This document shows, piece after piece, positions 1 to 5,573 of a DNA stretch of 6,470 nucleotides. The notes under the pieces are model-generated. The model was not told where the DNA came from, made no database searches, and saw only the letters and a program-made list of their open reading frames with translations. This DNA is from an uncultured Lachnospiraceae bacterium. Its GTDB lineage: Bacteria > Bacillota > Clostridia > Lachnospirales > Lachnospiraceae. Position numbers and translations under genes: made by a program. Each line of letters starts with the position of its first letter. The first letter of the stretch is position 1. Where the stretch lies: positions 1 through 6,470 of the forward strand of contig CANQCX010000112.1 of the NCBI GenBank assembly GCA_947591115.1, given 5' to 3'.

Positions 1-49
1 CCGTTTATCTGAGCAGCTGCAGAGAAAATCCGAAGAATTTAATATGTAG
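1..49 (+). CDS. Possible 3' end of a plus-strand gene (edge fragment)
   Basis: Reading from base 2 on the plus strand gives a short open tail, RLSEQLQRKSEEFNM, ending in TAG at 47-49. Its charged, glutamine- and glutamate-rich composition looks like the amphipathic C-terminal helix of a real protein, and it would converge on the LysR remnant that ends at base 78. Only 15 codons are visible, so no family can be named and it could be chance reading frame. The 28 bases that follow hold no convincing terminator, only a weak GGC...GCC pairing with A/T tracts around 61-78. Confidence 0.25.
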   Translation, partial: RLSEQLQRKSEEFNM

Positions 50-77
50 AGCGAGCAAAGGGCGTTTTGAAAAAAGC

Positions 78-622
78 CTATTTCCCAAACTGCGCTTTCA
101 GAATCTTGGCAAATTCCTCGATATAGTAACCGGAGTTATCGACCTTCCAGAAAGCGCAGTAATTGCGGCAGATCGGTTTCCATTTTCCTGCTGGTCTTTT
201 GACGCGACTAAAATACATGGGGTGCGCCGCAGATCGCCTGCATTGACATACTCTAAACCGGCAATGGGATTCCTTGCAGATATTTCAATGTGGCAGTCGA
301 TGACCGTCAGGAGCATATTGACATATTCGTCTGAAAAGGCCCGCCTTTGGTCGTTCAGTACCAGATCCACCTGGTCAGAGCGCAGCAATTCATACAAATC
401 CTCATGATTGCCGTATTTCATATCAATGGGAATGTCAGGGTACTTCGCCGTAAATTCCGCCACTGCCGCTTGAAATTCCGCACCGCCATATCCTTTGATA
501 TATCCGATACGCAGGGCAAAATCCTCTCCTTGTGCAATTCTTTTTGTTTCTTTGCACAACCGATCAAAATCAGCCATGAGCAGGAGGCTTTGTCGATAAA
601 AATGCTCTCCTGCAGGCGGATT
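78..622 (-). pseudogene. LysR-family transcriptional regulator, decayed remnant
   Basis: This is the remains of a LysR-type regulator. The frame opens with PPAGEHFYRQSLLLM (578-622), which matches the end of the LysR winged helix-turn-helix (usual LTPAGE) and the linker helix, but the helix-turn-helix itself is absent: an in-frame TGA lies just upstream and only about 60 bases separate it from the next gene. The effector-binding domain follows, with typical phrases such as LRIGYIKGYGGAEF, KYPDIPIDMKYG and DQVDLVLNDQRR. After VASKDQQEN (near base 190) the frame runs into unrelated residues and stops at 98. A second frame, from about 176 down to TAG at 78-80, encodes a convincing LysR C-terminus (RNYCAFWKVDNSGYYIEEF...). 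The two pieces abut, so an internal stretch of roughly 50-60 residues has been deleted with a frameshift. A 159-residue reading from ATG 577 exists but would have no DNA-binding domain. Base composition looks more GC-rich than the neighbouring gene. Family assignment is sure; decay is well supported unless the assembly is faulty here. Confidence 0.82.
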
Positions 623-680
623 CCTTTTTGTAGTTCAGCATATTTACCGCATTACGTTCAATGTCCCTGTCCTCTTTATG

Positions 681-1091
681 TTATACCTCAAGAATTTCTG
701 GTGCTGCTGTAAAAGAGTATATAATGGCGCTATCAATATCTAAATACAATGTATTTGTATTATCATCTCCTGCTGTATAGGCATTTTTTAAATGCGGATA
801 TTCTTCTAATATCGCTTGATGTACTTCAATCCGATTGTCTTCTTTTAATTCTCCTGAGACACGAATCCACCTGTCATCTTTATCCATCGCTGATAACTCA
901 AACTTTGGATTTCTTTCAATCTGCTTTGATACATTCTTAGCTTTTGCCGTCAGAACATAGATCTTATCCTCAAACAAAAGCGCAGATCCAAAGGGGCGCA
1001 CTCTTGGTCTATCCCCGTCTTCCGTTGCCAAATAATAAGTTCCCGCATCTTTTAAAAACTGATGTACTTTCTTTAAATCTTTGCCTGCCAT
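681..1091 (-). CDS. Pyridoxamine 5'-phosphate oxidase-fold flavoprotein
   Basis: The 136-residue product has the length and layout of the small single-domain split-barrel FMN-binding proteins related to pyridoxamine 5'-phosphate oxidase. The N-terminal part (residues about 10-45) has the helix then strands pattern FLKDAGTYYLATEDGDRP followed by RVRPFGSALLFEDKIYVLT. Residues 50-85 (NVSKQIERNPKFELSA...WIRVSGELKE) are the usual 'K...I..NP...l' segment and next strand, and the C-terminal IIYSF...PEILEV closes the barrel. It probably binds flavin in the cytosol and reduces or oxidises a small substrate; substrate and pathway cannot be read from the sequence, and true vitamin B6 synthesis is unlikely for this short subgroup. 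ATG 1091 is preceded by AAGAAGGG at 8-base spacing. A promoter lies in the gap after the nitrogenase-like gene, so it is probably a separate transcription unit. Confidence 0.85.
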   Translation of the reverse strand: MAGKDLKKVHQFLKDAGTYYLATEDGDRPRVRPFGSALLFEDKIYVLTAKAKNVSKQIERNPKFELSAMDKDDRWIRVSGELKEDNRIEVHQAILEEYPHLKNAYTAGDDNTNTLYLDIDSAIIYSFTAAPEILEV

Positions 1092-1131
1092 AATCTTTGC
1101 CCTTCTTTTTTTTCTTTTTGTTTTTGTTATT

Positions 1132-1160
1132 ATTATAGTCGTTTAGTCTCTCGAAAACAA
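1132..1160 (-). promoter_or_regulatory. Predicted sigma-A promoter of the flavoprotein gene
   Basis: On the minus strand a perfect -10 box TATAAT (1137-1132) sits 17 bases from a weak -35 box TTGTTT (1160-1155). It starts directly after the stop codon of the nitrogenase-like beta gene and lies about 40 bases upstream of the flavoprotein start. The stretch between promoter and ribosome binding site is very A-rich on the transcript strand. No hairpin terminator for the upstream operon is visible in this 69-base gap, so read-through is possible. Confidence 0.5.
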
Positions 1161-2450
1161 TCACAGATTATCATACAAATCTTCTGTAAATGTCAGACCG
1201 CCTCTGTATCCTGCATAAGTACGGTTAAAAACAAGACGCTCGTTCATTGGGAAAGACGCCAATATAAACTGAATATCCATTTCTAAGGCTGCTTCCCGTT
1301 CATTGCTGCTGCCGATCAGTAAGGTTATCTCCTTTTCTTCATTGAAAAGAGTCTGATTGATCTCATATTGATCTGCGGTAAACACTATCTTTGGCGGCAC
1401 TGCATACTCCAGATCGTTAATCTGTGCAATAATTCTATCCTTATCCTCCTGTCGGAACATCGGTTCCGATATGATCACAAGTACGGGAGTAAAACTGAAA
1501 TCATTTGCCAGATACCTTGTGATTCCCACTGCGTTGCTTGCATCCGCAACTACCGCAAAACGTTTCCAGCTTACCACGCCTATGGATTGCGCCAGATAGT
1601 GATAGACATAGTCCTCTTCTGCAGCAATTACCTTTTCAACCAGCTCATCATCTAAGCTCAGCGCCTTTGCGACCTCCCTGACAAACTTTGTTGTATCGGT
1701 TGCCCCTACAAATAATCCAGGAATCCTTATGCTTGGAACACCAAACTTTTCTTCAAATTTTTTTGCCGGTCCATTCCACAGCCAGGGATTTACAATAATA
1801 TTCAAAGCTGCGCCTGAGCATTTTTTTATATCATTGATTCCCTGATGTTTTGTAAAAAAGGTGTTGACTTTCAGTCCAAGCAAAGACAATATACGGTCAA
1901 TCTCTTCCAATGTACCGCTCCAAAAAGGATCGTGGTAAGGAACGATTCCAAAAATATTTACGAGTTTCTCATCTTTTTGAACATCTTCTTCTATTACCTG
2001 ATCGATCATGGTATTCCAGACGATTTCATAACCCAGATTACTGTCTCCTGCAAATCCCGGCGTATCAATCGGATAAACTTCATGCCCCTTATCCAAAAAC
2101 TCCTGTGTAACGCTTGCAATATCGTCGCCAATGATGCCTGCGGTACATCCCGTCAGCACAAAAAAGGCATCTGCATCCATAATATCAATGGCTCCTTGAA
2201 TGGTAGTCCTTAACTTTTCTGTTCCGCCAAATACCACTTCTTTTTCCAGCATATTGCTTGAAGGAATCGACACACTGCTGACAAAGCAGGATGATTTATG
2301 TCCTGACTGCCCCTGTTCCGCTGCCGAGGTCTGCATACAGCAGCCTGGTCCCGCATGAAAGATGGGACATACTTTGTCCAAAGCGCCCAAAACAGAATTG
2401 ATTCCTGCCAGAACGCAGCCTCCTCTTGGATTTTCCAATATCTGCGACAT
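1161..2450 (-). CDS. Nitrogenase component-1-like protein, beta (NifK-like) subunit
   Basis: The 429-residue product belongs to the nitrogenase component 1 superfamily (NifD/K/E/N, BchN/B, Cfb/Nfl and Mar proteins). It would form the beta half of a D2K2-type complex with the product of the preceding gene. Three cysteines fit the NifK P-cluster ligands: Cys12 in GGCVLAG, Cys37 in AGPGCC exactly 25 residues later (the same spacing as NifK Cys70-Cys95), and Cys102 in TGCTAGIIGDD (NifK TTCMAEVIGDD). VFGG (residues 74-77), the DTPGFAGDS segment and VNPWLW also parallel NifK. It is shorter than NifK (about 520), lacking the long N-terminal arm. The start is ATG 2450, with AAGGAGGTG 6 bases upstream; the upstream in-frame ATG at 2492 overlaps the previous gene and has no such site. 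The gap to the alpha-gene stop is one base, implying translational coupling. A scaffold (NifN-like) role is the main alternative. Superfamily is certain; substrate is unknown. Confidence 0.93.
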   Translation of the reverse strand: MSQILENPRGGCVLAGINSVLGALDKVCPIFHAGPGCCMQTSAAEQGQSGHKSSCFVSSVSIPSSNMLEKEVVFGGTEKLRTTIQGAIDIMDADAFFVLTGCTAGIIGDDIASVTQEFLDKGHEVYPIDTPGFAGDSNLGYEIVWNTMIDQVIEEDVQKDEKLVNIFGIVPYHDPFWSGTLEEIDRILSLLGLKVNTFFTKHQGINDIKKCSGAALNIIVNPWLWNGPAKKFEEKFGVPSIRIPGLFVGATDTTKFVREVAKALSLDDELVEKVIAAEEDYVYHYLAQSIGVVSWKRFAVVADASNAVGITRYLANDFSFTPVLVIISEPMFRQEDKDRIIAQINDLEYAVPPKIVFTADQYEINQTLFNEEKEITLLIGSSNEREAALEMDIQFILASFPMNERLVFNRTYAGYRGGLTFTEDLYDNL

Positions 2451-2451
2451 T

Positions 2452-3903
2452 CTAAACACCTCCTTCAATATACTTAAATGCATTTTCCTCATACCATGAA
2501 TCTTTGTATGGCAATTTCACATGCTTTGCTAATTTCACATTAAACCCCGGATTTTGTAACTGATCCGCAATTTTATTGCCAAGATATAATAGTCCGTCAT
2601 ATCCCATCGTAGGGCGCTTGCCATCCAGAACATGCGTGGTAGGGATCCCCAGTTTTGCGGCCCACTCCGGCACTCCGATAAACGCATCCGGTTTAAGTTT
2701 GTTTACAAGATTTACCTGCTCAAACGGCTGCATATTTGCAATATCCACCACATAATTTTTATGGATTCCGTTGAGATATTCAATATCCACCTGCGCATCG
2801 TCGTCATAGGTAGGCGTTTCCAGTCCCACAAGCTCCATGCCAAAGTCATCGATCAAAGCGGCCGCTGCAAAAGAACGCCCGGTTCCTCCGCAGATAAACA
2901 CCCGTTTTCCCTGAAGCCTGTCTTTTATCTCTGCCACCAGCGGTTCGATGCGTTTATGCTCCATAGCAATAATCTCTTCCACTTCTTTTTCTTTTCCCAA
3001 TACTTTTGCAATCCCACGATACCATTTATCTGTGTTACGGATACCAATCGGCATTACGGTATGAGAATATGGAATATCATAGTCCTCCCACAAGGTTTTC
3101 ATAAACTCATCAGCAAATACTTTACAGATAGACGTGGAAGCCTCTGCCGCAGGTATCTTCTTAATCTTTTCCAGAGAACTGTAAAATGGGATATAATTTA
3201 CCTTAATGCCAATTTGCGAGAGCATACGCTCCATTTCCTTCTGATCCGCATAACTTACCGTAGTCGGCGCAAAAAGATTGACCAGTCCTTTTTCCTTTGG
3301 AACCTTCTCTTGTTTTAATATGTACTTATTGATCGATAAAAAAGCAGCGTCAAAACCAGATGCGCATATTTTAGACTTAAAGCCTTCACAATGAATCGGA
3401 ACCATAATCGTATCCGGATATTCCTGTTGTAAATCAGAAGCAATGGCATCTATATCATCACCGATAATGCCGGATGCGCATGATGCATAAATAAATGCCA
3501 GCTTCGGATTGTACTGTTCCACCGCTTTTTTCACAGAATCCCGCAGTTTCTGTTCCCCGCCAAACACAACGCTTTTCTGGTCGATATTGGTAACAATGAT
3601 TCTTGGGTTTTTAATATTCTTAATCCCCCTGTGCGCCTGTCCTACACGATACATATCAACTGCCATAATGGAACATCCCACACATCCTTGCGGGGAATGA
3701 GAGATAAAAACAGAATCCTCCAATGACATTAGCGCTGCCATACTGTTAATCTGTTGGCATTGCAGTCCCTGGGCAAAACTTCTGTCTGCTCTTTTCAAAC
3801 AGCCTTTTTTAAAGTTTTCCTCCACTTCCCTTCCTGTTGTTCCCAAATCATTGATTCTTCCCGGTTTACTTTCACGCACACCGGAGTATTGTACTGTCGC
3901 CAT
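2452..3903 (-). CDS. Nitrogenase component-1-like protein, alpha (NifD-like) subunit
   Basis: The 483-residue product is close to NifD in length (about 490) and can be aligned with it by eye over most of its length. P-cluster positions are Cys49 (GLQCQQ), Cys74 (SPQGCVGC) and Cys142 (ASCASGIIGDD). Cys260 lies 16 residues before an IP pair, as NifD Cys275 does (FeMo-cofactor ligand). His424 lies 9 residues before GYDG, as NifD His442 does before GFDG (the molybdenum ligand). Arg343 fits Arg359. In the ungapped segment from CEGF (Cys172 = NifD Cys183), NifD Gln191 is Cys180 and His195 is Phe184, so N2 reduction is unlikely. I infer a reductase with a FeMo-co-like or NifB-co-like cluster acting on another substrate, needing a NifH-like electron donor encoded elsewhere. 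ATG 3903 is preferred (GAGGTGG, 5-base spacing); a GTG at 3912 would add three residues. The gene lies 35 bases after the serine acetyltransferase. The residue mapping uses my memory of the Azotobacter NifD sequence. Confidence 0.94.
   Translation of the reverse strand: MATVQYSGVRESKPGRINDLGTTGREVEENFKKGCLKRADRSFAQGLQCQQINSMAALMSLEDSVFISHSPQGCVGCSIMAVDMYRVGQAHRGIKNIKNPRIIVTNIDQKSVVFGGEQKLRDSVKKAVEQYNPKLAFIYASCASGIIGDDIDAIASDLQQEYPDTIMVPIHCEGFKSKICASGFDAAFLSINKYILKQEKVPKEKGLVNLFAPTTVSYADQKEMERMLSQIGIKVNYIPFYSSLEKIKKIPAAEASTSICKVFADEFMKTLWEDYDIPYSHTVMPIGIRNTDKWYRGIAKVLGKEKEVEEIIAMEHKRIEPLVAEIKDRLQGKRVFICGGTGRSFAAAALIDDFGMELVGLETPTYDDDAQVDIEYLNGIHKNYVVDIANMQPFEQVNLVNKLKPDAFIGVPEWAAKLGIPTTHVLDGKRPTMGYDGLLYLGNKIADQLQNPGFNVKLAKHVKLPYKDSWYEENAFKYIEGGV
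2457..2465 (-). promoter_or_regulatory. Ribosome binding site fixing the NifK-like start
   Basis: AAGGAGGTG on the minus strand lies inside the last codons of the alpha gene and 6 bases before ATG 2450. It decides the start in favour of MSQILENP and against the in-frame ATG 42 bases further upstream. Confidence 0.88.
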
Positions 3904-3908
3904 ATTTT

Positions 3909-3915
3909 CCACCTC
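3909..3915 (-). promoter_or_regulatory. Ribosome binding site of the NifD-like gene
   Basis: GAGGTGG on the minus strand is 5 bases from ATG 3903. A second purine stretch (AGAAGGA) precedes GTG 3912 by only 4 bases, so the GTG start remains possible but less likely. The two choices differ by three residues. Confidence 0.65.
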
Positions 3916-3938
3916 GTCCTTCTACTGATTTTCTAAAC

Positions 3939-4835
3939 TTAATTTTTAAACTGCAGTTCCTGCTCCTTTACGCTTACTCTTGTGTCTCTGCTCACTGATT
4001 TTGTGATAAAGGTATTGCCTCCCACTACAACATGATCTTCTATGACCGTATTACCGCCCAAAATAGAAGAACCGGAATAAATCGTAACATAATCCCCGAT
4101 CGTCGGATGCCTCTTTACGCCTTTGAGCTTCTGCCCTCCTTTTGTCGATAATCCGCCTAAAGTAACTCCCTGATATATTTTTACATGTTCTCCGATCACA
4201 GTGGTTTCCCCAATCACAATTCCCGTACCATGATCCATAAAAAAATATTTTCCAATCGATGCGCCCGGATGAATATCGATTCCGGTGACGCTGTGTGCAT
4301 GTTCCGTCATAATTCTTGGTATCATCGGCACTCCAAGCAAAAACAGCTCATGGGCAATCCGGTAAACAGAAATCGCATACAGTCCCGGGTAAGACAGAAT
4401 GACCTCATCCTTGCTTCCCGCCGCCGGATCGCCCTCATATGCAGCCTGAATATCGGTGTCCAGATATGCTCTGATCTGCGGAATCTTCTCCATGAAATCA
4501 AAGACCATATTCTGCGCTTTTTCCTCTAAATCGTTATCTGCAAATTCCGGATAAGTCCCACAATATTTTAGGACGATCATCGTCTGTTTCTTTAAATGGA
4601 ATATAACATCTTCGATTGCGGCTGACATATGATTTCTCAGGCTGTAAATTTTATATACTTTGTCACTATAATATCCGGGATAAAGAATCTTCAGCAGTTT
4701 TTCTACGATATCTATGACTGCTTTTTTATCAAGCTGATTATATAAATCCGTTTTGTTGACCGCCCGTTCATCGGTGTAATCATCCAGTATTAACTGAACA
4801 ATACTTTCCACCCTGTCTTCATTCAATCTTCCCAT
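3939..4835 (-). CDS. epsC: Serine O-acetyltransferase, EpsC/CysE type
   Basis: The enzyme acetylates L-serine with acetyl-CoA to O-acetylserine, the carbon skeleton onto which sulfide is added to make cysteine. The 298-residue protein has a helical N-terminal half (about 1-170) and a C-terminal left-handed beta-helix of hexapeptide repeats (about 184-285). The catalytic pair of the family is present: Asp187 in DIHPGA and His202 in MDHGTG, 15 residues apart as in bacterial CysE. GIVIGETTVIG, YQGVTLGG and the RHPTIGD turn are diagnostic. The length fits the EpsC class found in Clostridia rather than the short (about 217-residue) Bacillus CysE. The C-terminus is QELQFKN and lacks the terminal isoleucine by which classical CysE docks into cysteine synthase. 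ATG 4835 has GAGGA at 8 bases. It sits between the Rrf2 gene (67-base gap) and the nitrogenase-like pair (35-base gap), linking that pair to sulfur capture. No cysteine synthase gene is in the window. Confidence 0.95.
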   Translation of the reverse strand: MGRLNEDRVESIVQLILDDYTDERAVNKTDLYNQLDKKAVIDIVEKLLKILYPGYYSDKVYKIYSLRNHMSAAIEDVIFHLKKQTMIVLKYCGTYPEFADNDLEEKAQNMVFDFMEKIPQIRAYLDTDIQAAYEGDPAAGSKDEVILSYPGLYAISVYRIAHELFLLGVPMIPRIMTEHAHSVTGIDIHPGASIGKYFFMDHGTGIVIGETTVIGEHVKIYQGVTLGGLSTKGGQKLKGVKRHPTIGDYVTIYSGSSILGGNTVIEDHVVVGGNTFITKSVSRDTRVSVKEQELQFKN

Positions 4836-4902
4836 ACCAGTATTCCTCGTCTTCCGATTTCCCTGCCAGATTATTGACCGGCTCTTCCAAGCCTTATCAT
4901 AT

Positions 4903-5340
4903 TTATATTACATACTGATCTACCAGCAGTTCATTCTGCCATTCCAGCATATCTGCTAACGTAATTCCTTCCAGTACATCATTGATCGCTGCATCCAGTT
5001 TCTCCCATAACCGATAACTTACACATATACCTTTATTTTCACACAGAATCCCATTTTCACCAACGCAATCAGTCGGCGACAGATCCCCCTCAACCGCTTT
5101 CAAGATCTGCCCTACCGTATATTTTTCAGGCGGATAATTCAGGGCGTACCCTCCATGCGCGCCTCGAATGCTTTTTACTAACGCTGCTTTATGCAGCACT
5201 GCAACAATCTGTTCTAAATATTTCTCAGATATATTCTGTCTTTTTGCTATATCCTTGAGCCTTACCGGTTCTCCATGATCATAGGTTGCCAGATCAAGCA
5301 TCAGCTTTATCGCATTTTTTCCTCTCGTTGATATCCTCAT
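4903..5340 (-). CDS. Rrf2-family transcriptional regulator (IscR/CymR-like)
   Basis: The 145-residue protein is a typical Rrf2 winged-helix regulator. The start MRISTRGKNAIKLML, the recognition region around residues 26-50 (VRLKDIAKRQNISEKYLEQI) and the wing SIRGAHGGYAL (57-67) are all characteristic. It has three cysteines, Cys92, Cys100 and Cys106, in the region where IscR carries its [2Fe-2S] ligands (Cys92, 98, 104). The first spacing is two residues longer (CX7CX5C against CX5CX5C), so cluster binding is plausible but not proven. CymR, the cysteine-metabolism regulator of Bacillus and Staphylococcus, lacks this triad. ATG 5340 is chosen because AAGGAGG lies 5 bases upstream; the in-frame ATG at 5388 has no such site and would overlap the predicted promoter. 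As first gene of the cluster it probably controls its own operon in response to Fe-S or cysteine/sulfur status. Confidence 0.93.
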   Translation of the reverse strand: MRISTRGKNAIKLMLDLATYDHGEPVRLKDIAKRQNISEKYLEQIVAVLHKAALVKSIRGAHGGYALNYPPEKYTVGQILKAVEGDLSPTDCVGENGILCENKGICVSYRLWEKLDAAINDVLEGITLADMLEWQNELLVDQYVI

Positions 5341-5345
5341 AAAAA

Positions 5346-5352
5346 CCTCCTT
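5346..5352 (-). promoter_or_regulatory. Ribosome binding site fixing the Rrf2 start
   Basis: AAGGAGG on the minus strand stands 5 bases before ATG 5340, excluding the in-frame upstream ATG at 5388, which would overlap the -10 box region. Confidence 0.85.
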
Positions 5353-5374
5353 GCAGATAAGCTCCAACATGGAT

Positions 5375-5402
5375 ATTATACTATTCATATAGGACTAATC
5401 AA
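5375..5402 (-). promoter_or_regulatory. Predicted promoter of the Rrf2/nitrogenase-like operon
   Basis: On the minus strand, TTGATT (5402-5397) and a perfect TATAAT (5380-5375) are 16 bases apart, about 35 bases upstream of the Rrf2 start. The spacer contains TAGTCCTATATGAATAG, an AT-rich stretch of the kind Rrf2 proteins occupy, so autoregulation here is plausible. A second, weaker candidate lies further up: TTGCAT (5458-5453) and TAAAAT (5436-5431), also 16 bases apart. Confidence 0.6.
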
Positions 5403-5424
5403 ATTACTTGTTTTCTATAACCTG

Positions 5425-5443
5425 TAATAGATTTTAACTATTA
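5425..5443. repeat. Small AT-rich inverted repeat upstream of the Rrf2 gene
   Basis: TAATAG (5425-5430) and CTATTA (5438-5443) form a perfect 6-bp dyad around a 7-base centre. It lies 23 bases upstream of the -35 box of the main promoter and overlaps the weaker second promoter candidate. It could be an operator, but AT-rich dyads this short also arise by chance. Confidence 0.35.
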
Positions 5444-5463
5444 TTCGTTTACATGCAAATATA

Positions 5464-5517
5464 GGCAGACACTTATTATCTATGATCCTGTTCTCTTTCA
5501 GGTAATAAGTGACTGCC
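5464..5517. repeat. Long nested inverted repeat between ABC ATPase and Rrf2 genes
   Basis: Arms at 5464-5478 (GGCAGACACTTATTA) and 5503-5517 (TAATAAGTGACTGCC) pair at 14 of 15 positions. Inside, CCTG (5487-5490) and CAGG (5499-5502) form a second stem that stacks directly on the right arm, with an 8-base loop and an 8-base bulge on the left. It begins 57 bases after the ATPase stop. In minus-strand RNA it would be a strong hairpin but is followed by TATATTTG rather than a clean T-run, so it is at best an imperfect terminator for the ATPase gene. It might instead protect the mRNA 3' end or be a regulatory dyad upstream of the Rrf2 promoter. Confidence 0.7.
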
Positions 5518-5573
5518 CATTACTCGTAATAGCATATTCAATTGATTTTACGCTGTCATTTTGGCAGAATGAA

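Noticed and set aside
98..577. An intact small LysR-substrate-domain protein starting at ATG 577
   Set aside because: The homology continues upstream of that ATG to the winged helix and, after a frame change, downstream to base 78. The tail residues after QQEN do not fit the family, so a pseudogene is the better reading.
2451..2492. N-terminal extension of the NifK-like protein from the in-frame ATG at 2492
   Set aside because: It overlaps the alpha-subunit coding end by 41 bases and has no ribosome binding site, whereas ATG 2450 has a near-perfect AAGGAGGTG at 6 bases.
2632..3318. A 228-codon open frame on the plus strand inside the NifD-like gene
   Set aside because: It is the antisense shadow of a well-conserved gene. 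Its translation is rich in Arg, His and Phe with no family resemblance, and it has no ribosome binding site.
1161..3903. A true dinitrogenase (nifDK) and N2 fixation
   Set aside because: The alpha-like subunit lacks the equivalents of Gln191 and His195, the beta-like subunit is much shorter than NifK, and no nif gene surrounds the pair.
5341..5573. A riboswitch or T-box leader (SAM, cysteine T-box) upstream of the Rrf2 gene
   Set aside because: I found no S-box core, no T-box AGGGTGGNACCGCG-type motif and no terminator/antiterminator pair. The predicted promoter leaves an untranslated leader of only about 30 bases.
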